40,845 bases of DNA, taken from assembly GCF_009711045.1 (NCBI RefSeq), contig NZ_WMJX01000025.1, forward strand, positions 1 to 40,845, read 5' to 3'. This DNA comes from Myroides albus (GTDB lineage: Bacteria > Bacteroidota > Bacteroidia > Flavobacteriales > Flavobacteriaceae). This document shows, piece by piece, positions 7,884 to 15,810 of this stretch. The notes under the pieces were generated by a model that was not told the origin of the DNA, searched no databases, and was given only the letters and a program-made list of their open reading frames with translations. Every line of letters begins with the position of its first letter. Position 1 is the first letter of the stretch. A program made the position numbers and the translations under genes.

Positions 7884-9209
7884 TTAATACAGTGGGAAGT
7901 TAAGGCTGAAGACTGTTCTTTCTTCTCGTCTGTGGTACGTTAGATACCCATTGTGCATCTCTACAATATTCTTAGAGAGCGGTAGTCCGATACCAGCACC
8001 TTCTTCGCGAGTGGTGTAAAAAGGTATAAATATTTTGTGTTGAATTTCCTCGGCAATCCCACTACCTGAATCTGTAAAGTCGATGTAGATACGATTATTC
8101 TTTTCGTATAGATCTACCGTTATTTGCTTGGTAGGTTGCTTGAGTACAGCGTAAATTGCGTTGGTTAACAAGTTGATAAATACTTGTTCTATCTGTTGTT
8201 TATCTACGTTTAATAGGACATTGTCAGCCAGGTTTACTTTTACAGAAATACCGCTTTTTTTAAACAGTGGTTGCAAAGTTTCGATACTATTATTTAATAG
8301 AGATTTTAGATTTGTAATCTGTTTTTTTGGACTTGGCAACATAGTCAATCTCCTGTAATTATCAATAAAGTGCTTTAAGTGGTCTGTTCTATTGACAATC
8401 GTTTGTACACTAATTTTGATATCTTCTAAGTCTTCCGAGGTAAGCTCTGTATTATCGTTTAAGATTTGTTGTGTATTATGTGCAAGCGAGTGAATAGGAG
8501 TTAGTGAATTCATGATTTCATGAGAAATAATTTTCATTAAGTTTTCCCAGGTATCCTTTTCTTTTTTGTCTAAAACATTTTGTATCGAGTCTAATAGGAC
8601 AATAAAGTATTCTTGGTCATGACTTACTGTTTTTGAAGTTTGTAGCATGAACGTCTGTTTATTTTCATTCTCTATTTGGAGGTCAATAGACCCTTTCGAT
8701 TCTTTGAACCCAAGTTGGGTAATATGATTGGTCAATGAAGGTAGTAATCGGTTGAGATTGTACCATGTCTTTACTTTTGGGATGTCAAATAGTTCAGAGA
8801 AATAATTGTTGACAAGGAAAAGCTCCCACGTATCTACCTTTCTTTCAAAGATGATAATTCCTGTTTCTAAGCTGTTTAATATGTTGAGGTAAACGAGTTC
8901 TTTAACCTCATTTTTCATTTGGTCATTTTGCAATTTGTGATAGAGCTTTTGCAGATTGTCAAAAGTGTCGTTTTTTTGAGGTTTGGAAGTCTTTAAGCTA
9001 TAGTCTTCATAGAGCATAGCAAGGACGACCCTGTCTATGGTATTGTAGTACTTTTTCTGAAAGTAGTAAAACTCAACAAATAGCATGATAATTACGAAGC
9101 TAATCAATACAAGGGAGTAGTTAAGTTTCTGTTCAAAGACAACTACTGCTAAAAGCCCGAGTAACAATATGGTGAAAATGCGTAAAAATGCTTTGATGTG
9201 GAATGACAT
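7884..9209 (-). CDS. Sensor histidine kinase (NtrY-like), partner of the sigma-54 activator
   Basis: A 441-residue kinase. Two transmembrane helices at about 8-26 and 30-50 have a very short gap between them. A PAS-like region follows (about 105-210). The HisKA box has phosphoacceptor H230 in KIISHEIMNSLTPI. The HATPase domain has NLLTNAIYAV, DSGSGI and GIGLPLSKNIVEMHNG. The NSLTPI sequence after the histidine is the type seen in NtrY/AtoS-like kinases that pair with NtrC-class regulators. It begins 13 bases downstream of the regulator stop, on the same strand, so the two are co-transcribed. Its output presumably controls the divergent export operon. Confidence 0.9.
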   Translation of the reverse strand: MSFHIKAFLRIFTILLLGLLAVVVFEQKLNYSLVLISFVIIMLFVEFYYFQKKYYNTIDRVVLAMLYEDYSLKTSKPQKNDTFDNLQKLYHKLQNDQMKNEVKELVYLNILNSLETGIIIFERKVDTWELFLVNNYFSELFDIPKVKTWYNLNRLLPSLTNHITQLGFKESKGSIDLQIENENKQTFMLQTSKTVSHDQEYFIVLLDSIQNVLDKKEKDTWENLMKIISHEIMNSLTPIHSLAHNTQQILNDNTELTSEDLEDIKISVQTIVNRTDHLKHFIDNYRRLTMLPSPKKQITNLKSLLNNSIETLQPLFKKSGISVKVNLADNVLLNVDKQQIEQVFINLLTNAIYAVLKQPTKQITVDLYEKNNRIYIDFTDSGSGIAEEIQHKIFIPFYTTREEGAGIGLPLSKNIVEMHNGYLTYHRREERTVFSLNFPLY

Positions 9210-9222
9210 AGCTAAAGTAACT

Positions 9223-10569
9223 TTAATTTTTAATATTGTATTTTTCTAATCGTCTATAAAGTGCAGCTCTTGACAAACCAAGTTCTTCTGCCGTTTGGGA
9301 TATATTTCCCTCGTGTTTTTCAAGGCATTTGACGATAGAAATACGCTCCATATCTTGTAGGGTATTTTCTTCTTGATTTTGGGGTATGACCATTGTTAAA
9401 GAAATACCGAAATCGCTTATTGCCAAATCATTTTCTTCAGATAAGATCATCGCTCGTTCAATTCGGTTTTGCATTTCCCGAATATTACCCTTCCAATCGT
9501 ACTGTTCAAGTGTTTCAAGGACATCTGTTTTGATATTGGGAATCGCGCGGTCGTATTTGTTTGCATACTGTTCCAGAAAGAAATTGACAAGGGGAATGAT
9601 ATCTTCTTTGCGTTCGCGCAATGGAGGTAGATTCAAAACAACCGTATTGATTCGATAGTATAAGTCTTCTCTGAAGAGTTTGTTTTGTACTTCTTGTTCT
9701 AAGTCAGTATTCGTAGCTGTAATGATGCGTATATCCACTGCTCTCTGTTTAGATTCTCCCAGTCGAATCACACTTTTTGATTGGATCACTTGAAGTAATT
9801 TTGCTTGCAAGTGAAGGGGAACATTGCCAATTTCATCCAAAAAGATTGTACCGCCATTGGCCGCTTCGAATCGACCTTCTGTATCCTGTTTAGCATCTGT
9901 AAAAGCGCCTTTAGCATAACCAAACAATTCACTTTCAAATAAATTCTCATTGAGTGAGCCTAAGTCAACGTGAATAAATGGCTTATCACGACGTGTAGAA
10001 TTGTCGTGGATGTGTTTGGCAAGGACATATTTTCCCGTACCATTCTCTCCTAAGATTAAAGCATTAACATCTGTTTTGGCTACTCTATTTGCCATATTGT
10101 ACACCTTTTCAATCGAAGGTGCTTGACCGACAAACACATTGTCTTTTTCTGGTAAGGCTAAGGCCATTGCTTTTTTCTTGCGAGTTTGTTTGATTGCTAC
10201 TTTGATGGTTTCTACTAAAGTTTCATTGCTCCAAGGCTTTAGTATATAGTCAATAGCCCCAAGCTTGATGCCCTCCACTGCAGTTTCAACATTTCCATAG
10301 GAAGTCATCAGTATAATTTGCGTTTTCGGAGAGATGCGCTTTATTTCTTTAAACCAAAATATACCCTCTTTTCCGTCTTCAAATCCAACTCTAAAATTCA
10401 TGTCCAAAAGGATAACGTCCACTTCTTCTGTTGAGATGTATTCGATAGCCTTTTTTGGGTTCGTATTCGTATTTACTGTTTCGAAATGACGTTTTAAAAG
10501 CATTTTTGCAGCTATTAGAATCTCAGTGTTGTCATCGAGAATTAAAATATTAGCAATTGTTTTTTTCAT
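9223..10569 (-). CDS. NtrC-family sigma-54-dependent response regulator
   Basis: A 448-residue activator. The receiver domain (about 5-125) has D13/D14 and phosphoacceptor D56 in VILLDMNF. The AAA+ domain (about 145-380) has Walker A GENGTGK (174-180), Walker B TIFLDEIG (about 241-248) and the sigma-54 contact loop GAFTDA (221-226). The canonical loop is GAFTGA; the Asp form is frequent in Bacteroidota as far as I recall. The C-terminal Fis-type helix-turn-helix is GNISQTAEELGLSRAALYRR. It is expected to activate a sigma-54 promoter from upstream sites. The divergent export operon starts about 150 bases away and is the natural target. Confidence 0.94.
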   Translation of the reverse strand: MKKTIANILILDDNTEILIAAKMLLKRHFETVNTNTNPKKAIEYISTEEVDVILLDMNFRVGFEDGKEGIFWFKEIKRISPKTQIILMTSYGNVETAVEGIKLGAIDYILKPWSNETLVETIKVAIKQTRKKKAMALALPEKDNVFVGQAPSIEKVYNMANRVAKTDVNALILGENGTGKYVLAKHIHDNSTRRDKPFIHVDLGSLNENLFESELFGYAKGAFTDAKQDTEGRFEAANGGTIFLDEIGNVPLHLQAKLLQVIQSKSVIRLGESKQRAVDIRIITATNTDLEQEVQNKLFREDLYYRINTVVLNLPPLRERKEDIIPLVNFFLEQYANKYDRAIPNIKTDVLETLEQYDWKGNIREMQNRIERAMILSEENDLAISDFGISLTMVIPQNQEENTLQDMERISIVKCLEKHEGNISQTAEELGLSRAALYRRLEKYNIKN

Positions 10570-10594
10570 AGTTAGTGGACGGTTTTACAAAATC

Positions 10595-10621
10595 GAACAT
10601 TAAGGTGTTCATTATCGAACA
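10595..10621. promoter_or_regulatory. Candidate activator binding site (three GAACA/TGTTC half-sites)
   Basis: GAACA (10595), TGTTC (10606) and GAACA (10617) alternate in orientation with exactly six bases between them, so half-sites repeat every 11 bases, about one helical turn. Overlapping dyads of this kind suit a dimeric Fis-type activator. The array lies between the divergent regulator gene and the export operon, about 105-130 bases before the adaptor ATG at 10724, a typical distance for an enhancer site. Confidence 0.5.
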
Positions 10622-10630
10622 GTCTGCTTT

Positions 10631-10645
10631 AGGTTCCATCTTGCA
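10631..10645 (+). promoter_or_regulatory. Possible sigma-54 promoter (imperfect spacing)
   Basis: AGG at 10631-10633 and TTGCA at 10641-10645 resemble the -24 and -12 elements. The spacing between GG and GC is nine bases, not the canonical ten. The -12 half is a perfect TTGCA, and no TAnnTTTG box was found between here and the start at 10724. It is proposed mainly because the neighbouring regulator is of the sigma-54 class. Confidence 0.3.
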
Positions 10646-10723
10646 AGTTGTTGAATAATATGTTGTTAGCAATTCTTTATTAATTGGTATAGTTTTCCTT
10701 TTAAATACTTGAAAAAGAAAGAC

Positions 10724-11965
10724 ATGGATAGAGCATTGCCTCGTAAAAATAGAAAAAAAGTTAAAGTAATTGCAATTGTTGTAGCAATATTACTTTTAAC
10801 TTTCGCTACTTATAAAACTTTCTTTCAAAATATCGCTTTGAATGTTGAGAGAAAAGAAGTTCGCATACGTGCGGTTGAGGAAGGTTTTTTTGAGGATTAT
10901 ATTTCCTTTCAGGGACAGGTTGAGCCTCTGCACTCCATGTTGATAAATATAGTTGAGGGAGGTGCTATTCAAGAGTTATTCATTGAGAATGGTGCGTTTG
11001 TAAAACAAGGAGACCCCTTAGTGAGATTGTATAATCCAAGTACGGAGTACAACTTTATGTCGCAGGAAAATGCGTTAATTGAGCAAATGAATAATCTGAA
11101 TGTCAGTAAGATGAATATACGAAATCAAGAGATTAACTTGACAAAAGATCTTATTAGTGTTCAACATGATTATAAGGAGGCAGAGTTAATGTATGAGTTG
11201 AACAAAAAACTATATGATCAAGAGGTATTGTCGAAAAGTGATTGGGAACGCACAAAGGAATCTTTTCGTTATCAACAAGAGCGCAAGGCCTTAATCGAAG
11301 AAAGTATTAGCAAAGAAAAGCAGACAAGTGCTGTTCAGCTTACTCAGATAGAGCAATCTATGGTTGTCATGCAGAAGAGTCTTGTAAAGTTAAGAGAAAA
11401 CAAAGAAAATTTCTTATTGACAGCTCCTATATCGGGTCGATTGTCATCTTTTGATGTAATTTTAGGAAAAACCTATGCTGCAGGTGAGAGCATTGGAAAG
11501 ATAGACGTTATGAAGGGGTATAAATTAGTAGCACAGGTTGATGAGTTTTATCTTGAACGCATTCAGGTAGGTCAGAAAGGTCAAATCGATATGAAGGGAC
11601 AATTGTTAGGGGTTGAGGTAAAGAAGATTATTCCGGAGGTAAAAAAGGGAAGGTTCGAAGTACAATTGGAGTTCTTAACAGATAAAGAATTGAAGCTTCA
11701 GGAAGGAAGCACCTTTGGTGTAAAATTATTCCTATCTGGAAAAGAGAAAAGACTTTTATTGGCAAAGGGTAATTTTTACCAAGAGACATTAGGAGAATGG
11801 GTTTATGTCGTAAAGAACAATAGAGCTGAACGAAGAAAAATAGAAATAGGTAGAGAAAATCCAGCCTATTATGAGATAGTATCGGGGTTACAGCCAGGGG
11901 AAGAAGTGATAATATCGAGTTATAAAGATTATTTGAGAGTTGAATATTTAAATATTAAAAATTGA
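10724..11965 (+). CDS. Periplasmic adaptor (membrane fusion protein, HlyD/MacA-like)
   Basis: The adaptor bridges the inner-membrane ABC permease and the TolC-type outer membrane factor. A basic N-terminus precedes one transmembrane helix (VIAIVVAILLLTFATY). A split lipoyl-like domain starts about residue 60 (INIVEGGAIQELFIENGAFVKQGD) and closes at LTAPISGRL. A long coiled-coil hairpin between them (about 110-225) docks on TolC. A beta-barrel and a membrane-proximal domain follow. I prefer the ATG at 10724 (413 residues); a TTG at 10709 would add only MKKKD. It ends four bases before the ATPase gene. It is the first gene of the export operon, divergent from the sigma-54 activator. Confidence 0.88.
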   Translation: MDRALPRKNRKKVKVIAIVVAILLLTFATYKTFFQNIALNVERKEVRIRAVEEGFFEDYISFQGQVEPLHSMLINIVEGGAIQELFIENGAFVKQGDPLVRLYNPSTEYNFMSQENALIEQMNNLNVSKMNIRNQEINLTKDLISVQHDYKEAELMYELNKKLYDQEVLSKSDWERTKESFRYQQERKALIEESISKEKQTSAVQLTQIEQSMVVMQKSLVKLRENKENFLLTAPISGRLSSFDVILGKTYAAGESIGKIDVMKGYKLVAQVDEFYLERIQVGQKGQIDMKGQLLGVEVKKIIPEVKKGRFEVQLEFLTDKELKLQEGSTFGVKLFLSGKEKRLLLAKGNFYQETLGEWVYVVKNNRAERRKIEIGRENPAYYEIVSGLQPGEEVIISSYKDYLRVEYLNIKN

Positions 11966-11969
11966 GATT

Positions 11970-12674
11970 ATGGTAATACAGATTAAAGATATGTCTCGTG
12001 TGTTTCAAACAGAAGAGGTAGAGACAACAGCCCTTAATAAAGTGAATCTTGAGGTGAGAAAAGGAGAGTTTATCTCTGTAATGGGACCTTCAGGTTGTGG
12101 AAAGTCAACGTTGCTTAATATCATCGGATTACTTGATAGTGTAACAGGAGGTAGCTATCTCTTGTTAGACAAAGAAATGGTTGGACTAACTGAAGGACAG
12201 CGTTCACAAGTAAGAAAAGAGAATATTGGTTTTATCTTTCAGAACTTTAACTTGATAGATGAGTTATCAGTGTACGATAATATAGAGCTGCCTTTACTTT
12301 ATAATAAAGTGGGGAGCAGTGAGCGCAAAAAGCGTGTAATGGAAATTGCAGAACGCTTAAATATTGTACACCGATTGAAACATTATCCTCAACAATTGTC
12401 AGGTGGTCAACAGCAGCGTGTTGCGGTAGGACGTGCTTTGGTTACAAATCCCAAGATTGTTTTAGCCGATGAGCCAACTGGAAATTTAGACAGTAAAAAT
12501 GGGGGAGAAGTTATGGAGTTGTTAACTGAACTTCATCAACAGGGAGCGACTATAATTATGGTGACTCACTCTAACCATGATGCATCTTATTCAGAGCGTA
12601 CTATTTTGATGAAAGACGGTATGATCCTATCTGAAAAGATCAATACAAAGATTGTTGATGTTTTTGCAGAATAA
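11970..12674 (+). CDS. ABC transporter ATP-binding protein (MacB/LolD type)
   Basis: A 234-residue ATPase of the class that drives MacB and LolCDE mechanotransmission transporters. Walker A GPSGCGKST is at 39-47, the Q loop is in IGFIFQNFNLIDELS, the signature LSGGQQQR is at 143-150, Walker B IVLADEP at 163-169, and the switch histidine in MVTHS. It is the only ATPase in this operon although four permease genes follow, so it probably serves all of them. Spacing to the genes on both sides is three to four bases. Confidence 0.95.
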   Translation: MVIQIKDMSRVFQTEEVETTALNKVNLEVRKGEFISVMGPSGCGKSTLLNIIGLLDSVTGGSYLLLDKEMVGLTEGQRSQVRKENIGFIFQNFNLIDELSVYDNIELPLLYNKVGSSERKKRVMEIAERLNIVHRLKHYPQQLSGGQQQRVAVGRALVTNPKIVLADEPTGNLDSKNGGEVMELLTELHQQGATIIMVTHSNHDASYSERTILMKDGMILSEKINTKIVDVFAE

Positions 12675-12677
12675 ATT

Positions 12678-13430
12678 ATGGTACGTATAATAATTAGTTT
12701 CTTCTTGTTTTTAATGTCTTGGGTGATGAGTGCCCAAACGACAAAAACAGTTGATATAACAGGGAGTATTGTTGCTCTGGATGTGTCTTACCCTATTAAC
12801 GTCTATGTCGATGCGACGAAGGACGATAATGTCATAAAGGTTGAAGCAAAGGAAGATGTAATTGAGTATATCTCTGTAAGGCAGGTAGGTCAGAAAGTTG
12901 TTGTTGATGTAGATACTAAAAGTAAACGAAGAAATCTGGGAATTGGAACTGTAAATGTCTACCTCAGCCAAAAGAGTATTGAAAAGTTTTCGGTTAGTGC
13001 TGTTGCAAAAGTATATGTAAGCGGGAGGATGAAAGTGAATAGCCTTACTGTAGGCGTTGATGCGAATGGTGGTCTTCAAGGAGATTTTCAGGCAAATTCA
13101 GTGAGCTTGAATATAGATTCTGCTGGATGGTTTAAAGGGAATATATCAGCAACTTCTATAAAGGCAAATATAGATTCTGCTGCTAAGGTTACTGTCAGTG
13201 GAGATGTAGAGTCGCTAACTGTTAATGTCGATAGTGCAGCAACATTTGACGGTAAAGACTTAAAGGCTAAAAACGTCAAAGTGGAAGCAGATTCAATGGG
13301 GAAAGCATTGGTATATCCTACAGAAAGCCTAAATGCTTATGCAGATTCAATGGGAAAAGTGGTCTATTATAACACACCGAAAGAATTAAAGAAATATACT
13401 GACTCAATGGGGTCTGTGAAATCAAAGTAA
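12678..13430 (+). CDS. Secreted head-GIN-domain (DUF2807) protein, first copy
   Basis: A 250-residue exported protein with a signal peptide (MVRIIISFFLFLMSWVMSAQ). The rest fits the head-GIN/DUF2807 right-handed beta-helix family: short strands with a repeated turn about every 15-22 residues, here seen as DSAG, DSAA, DSAA, then DSMG three times near the C-terminus. Family members are periplasmic or surface proteins without a proven function. Its location between the ATPase and the first permease, with three-base or shorter gaps, means it is made with the transporter. A second family member sits between permease genes at 20707-21537. I infer a periplasmic accessory role but cannot name it. Confidence 0.8.
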   Translation: MVRIIISFFLFLMSWVMSAQTTKTVDITGSIVALDVSYPINVYVDATKDDNVIKVEAKEDVIEYISVRQVGQKVVVDVDTKSKRRNLGIGTVNVYLSQKSIEKFSVSAVAKVYVSGRMKVNSLTVGVDANGGLQGDFQANSVSLNIDSAGWFKGNISATSIKANIDSAAKVTVSGDVESLTVNVDSAATFDGKDLKAKNVKVEADSMGKALVYPTESLNAYADSMGKVVYYNTPKELKKYTDSMGSVKSK

Positions 13431-13432
13431 TA

Positions 13433-15808
13433 ATGTTGCAGAATTGGCTTAAACTATATATTGCGTTCATCAATAAATCAAGGTATTTTTTCTTGTGGAA
13501 TATCTTGGGATTAGCACTTGGAATCAGTGCGGTTGTACTTGGGACTATTCACTATCAAGATGAATATGGGTATAACCGTTGGATACCTGAGGTGGATAAG
13601 ATATATGAAGTAAATATTGATGTAGGTACAGAAGCCAATTCAATTTATATACCTGCAGGGGTTGGGCCTTCTTTACAGCAAAATAGTTTGGTTGACAACT
13701 ATTGTTATTTTGCAGTAGAGTACCTCGAATTTTATGCAGCAAGCACACTAAGTAATCGTGTGCAAAAGGGGATATTGAATACACAAAGGAGCTTTTTTGA
13801 CTTTGTTCCCTTCGATTTTGTCTATGGAAGGGCAGATGAGGTTTTTCAAGATGACTATTCTATAGCTATCTCGAATGAGGTCGCTCAGTTTTTTTTTGGC
13901 GATAAGAATCCAATTGGCGATACGTTGTCTTTGGCTCATCAGCCTTATATAGTAAGAGGAGTGTATCAACTGAATAAGAATGTGACTATTCGACCACAGG
14001 TGGTACTGGCTAATATGGAATGGCATAAGGAGGAAAGTAAATCACTGTGGCAAGAAAATATTGGAGGCTTACTGGTAAAGATGAAGCACGAGGGAGATAC
14101 GCTTTTGGTTTCAAGATATTTAGCAGATACATTTAAGCAACAAAAGCGAGCGAATAAGTTTTTTGATGAAGGAGAAGATGTTTCAGTTAGTTTATCCTCT
14201 TTTAGAGAAGGTAGGTTTGTTTCTAAACAGACTGCCCTTTTGGAAGGTAAGACAAAGCATGATACTGTTAACCTAATCACTGCTTGTTCTATTCTCATTT
14301 TTATACTGAGTATTCTAAATTATATCATATTAAATCAAACAAGTGTTTTAATAAGAGCCAAAGAGTTTAGTATTCGAAAAATAGTGGGAGCAAGTAAGTT
14401 TCAACTCGTTTTTCAGATCGTGTTTGAGACACTGCTCAACTTAATCTTATCACTACTTGTCACATTGGTATTTATAGAAATTAGCTTACCCGTATACAAT
14501 CAGTTTTTGCACAAGACATTGCTGTTTTCTTTTGTTGAGTCATTTGATATTATCGCTATAATTAGTGTTGTTGTTATAGTATTAGGGGGATTTATCCCCG
14601 CTATTTATGCTAATTATATTACTCGTAAGCATATTGTCAATAAGGTACAGGGTTCATTATTGATTTCGATGAAATGGCGTATGTGTTTGGTTGTTTTACA
14701 GTTGATCATTGCCTTTTTCTTTATGATAGGAGCCTTGATTATTCACAGTCAGGTGGAGTATGTTAAGCGTCAACCATTAGGATTTGAATACGAGGAGGTT
14801 TTGCAAGTCAAATTATATACACAGCAAATTAGGCGTAAGTTCTACAAAGGAGAGAAGATAATCGACCAGATTAAAGAGATTAAAGGGGTTGACGGAGTTG
14901 CCTTATCTACTTTGTCATTTAAGAGCAAGTCAATGAGTAGTAATCATATAGCTTATTTTGGGCAACAGTTAGTAAGTGATTTTGTACTTGAAGGGGTAGA
15001 TGACGAGTATCTTACATTAATAGGTTCGCGTGTTTTAGCTAAAGAAGTAGATATTCCTTCAGAAGTATCTACTGTTGTAGTTAATCAAAAGTTTGTTCAA
15101 AAAATGGGAGTTCCTATAGAGGAGGTTATAGGAGAAGTAATTTCATTTGAAGGAGTTACTTATGTTATAGAATCAGTTATAGCGGATTTTTACAATAGTG
15201 GATTTGAACAAAGAGTAAAGCCAACTATCTTTTTTAAATGGCGAGATATAGAATTTCTTCCCTATATGATAGAATCTTTATCAATTAAGATTGATAAGGA
15301 CGAGAGTGAGGAAACAATGGAAAGGATTTTAGCTTACTGGATTGTGAATGTGGATGTGGAGTATCCATTCGAAGTGATGACGATTAAAGATCATATCGCT
15401 TTTACTTATGAAAGGGTAATTTCTCAACGCAATATGTTTGTCCTTTGGAATTTAGCAGTAGTGCTTATTTCACTTTTTGGATTATATGCAACATTGTCTT
15501 TTGTATTGGAACAGAAGATGAAGGAATTGGTTATCCGAAAAGTATTGGGAGCAAGTACAAGAACGCTTTTGATACAGTTGATATTTCCTTTTATAATAGC
15601 TGTTTTTATCTCTTTCTGTATCGCTGCTGTACCCACTTTCTTATTGATGGATAAATGGTTGCAACGCTTTGTATACAAAGAGGGTATATCATTTATGCCT
15701 TTTGTTATTTCCTTTCTTGTGCTGTTATTTATTGTGACAGCTATATTGTTACTGAAGGTATTGAAGGCTTTGAATTTTAAAGTAATAAACTATTTAAAAC
15801 ACGAATAG
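13433..15808 (+). CDS. FtsX/MacB-type ABC permease 1
   Basis: A 791-residue permease made of two MacB-like halves. Each half has a transmembrane helix, a periplasmic MacB_PCD domain and a three-helix FtsX domain. The coupling motif that contacts the ATPase appears twice: IRKIVGA at 314-320 and IRKVLGA at about 701-707. One polypeptide can therefore supply both halves of a transporter dimer. The N-terminus MLQNWLKLY resembles the other three permeases. This copy is the most divergent at its C-terminus (INYLKHE, where the others have LKYIKYE). The start overlaps no gene and follows the GIN gene by two bases. Transport direction is presumed outward because of the adaptor and TolC partners. Confidence 0.9.
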   Translation: MLQNWLKLYIAFINKSRYFFLWNILGLALGISAVVLGTIHYQDEYGYNRWIPEVDKIYEVNIDVGTEANSIYIPAGVGPSLQQNSLVDNYCYFAVEYLEFYAASTLSNRVQKGILNTQRSFFDFVPFDFVYGRADEVFQDDYSIAISNEVAQFFFGDKNPIGDTLSLAHQPYIVRGVYQLNKNVTIRPQVVLANMEWHKEESKSLWQENIGGLLVKMKHEGDTLLVSRYLADTFKQQKRANKFFDEGEDVSVSLSSFREGRFVSKQTALLEGKTKHDTVNLITACSILIFILSILNYIILNQTSVLIRAKEFSIRKIVGASKFQLVFQIVFETLLNLILSLLVTLVFIEISLPVYNQFLHKTLLFSFVESFDIIAIISVVVIVLGGFIPAIYANYITRKHIVNKVQGSLLISMKWRMCLVVLQLIIAFFFMIGALIIHSQVEYVKRQPLGFEYEEVLQVKLYTQQIRRKFYKGEKIIDQIKEIKGVDGVALSTLSFKSKSMSSNHIAYFGQQLVSDFVLEGVDDEYLTLIGSRVLAKEVDIPSEVSTVVVNQKFVQKMGVPIEEVIGEVISFEGVTYVIESVIADFYNSGFEQRVKPTIFFKWRDIEFLPYMIESLSIKIDKDESEETMERILAYWIVNVDVEYPFEVMTIKDHIAFTYERVISQRNMFVLWNLAVVLISLFGLYATLSFVLEQKMKELVIRKVLGASTRTLLIQLIFPFIIAVFISFCIAAVPTFLLMDKWLQRFVYKEGISFMPFVISFLVLLFIVTAILLLKVLKALNFKVINYLKHE

Positions 15809-15810
15809 AG

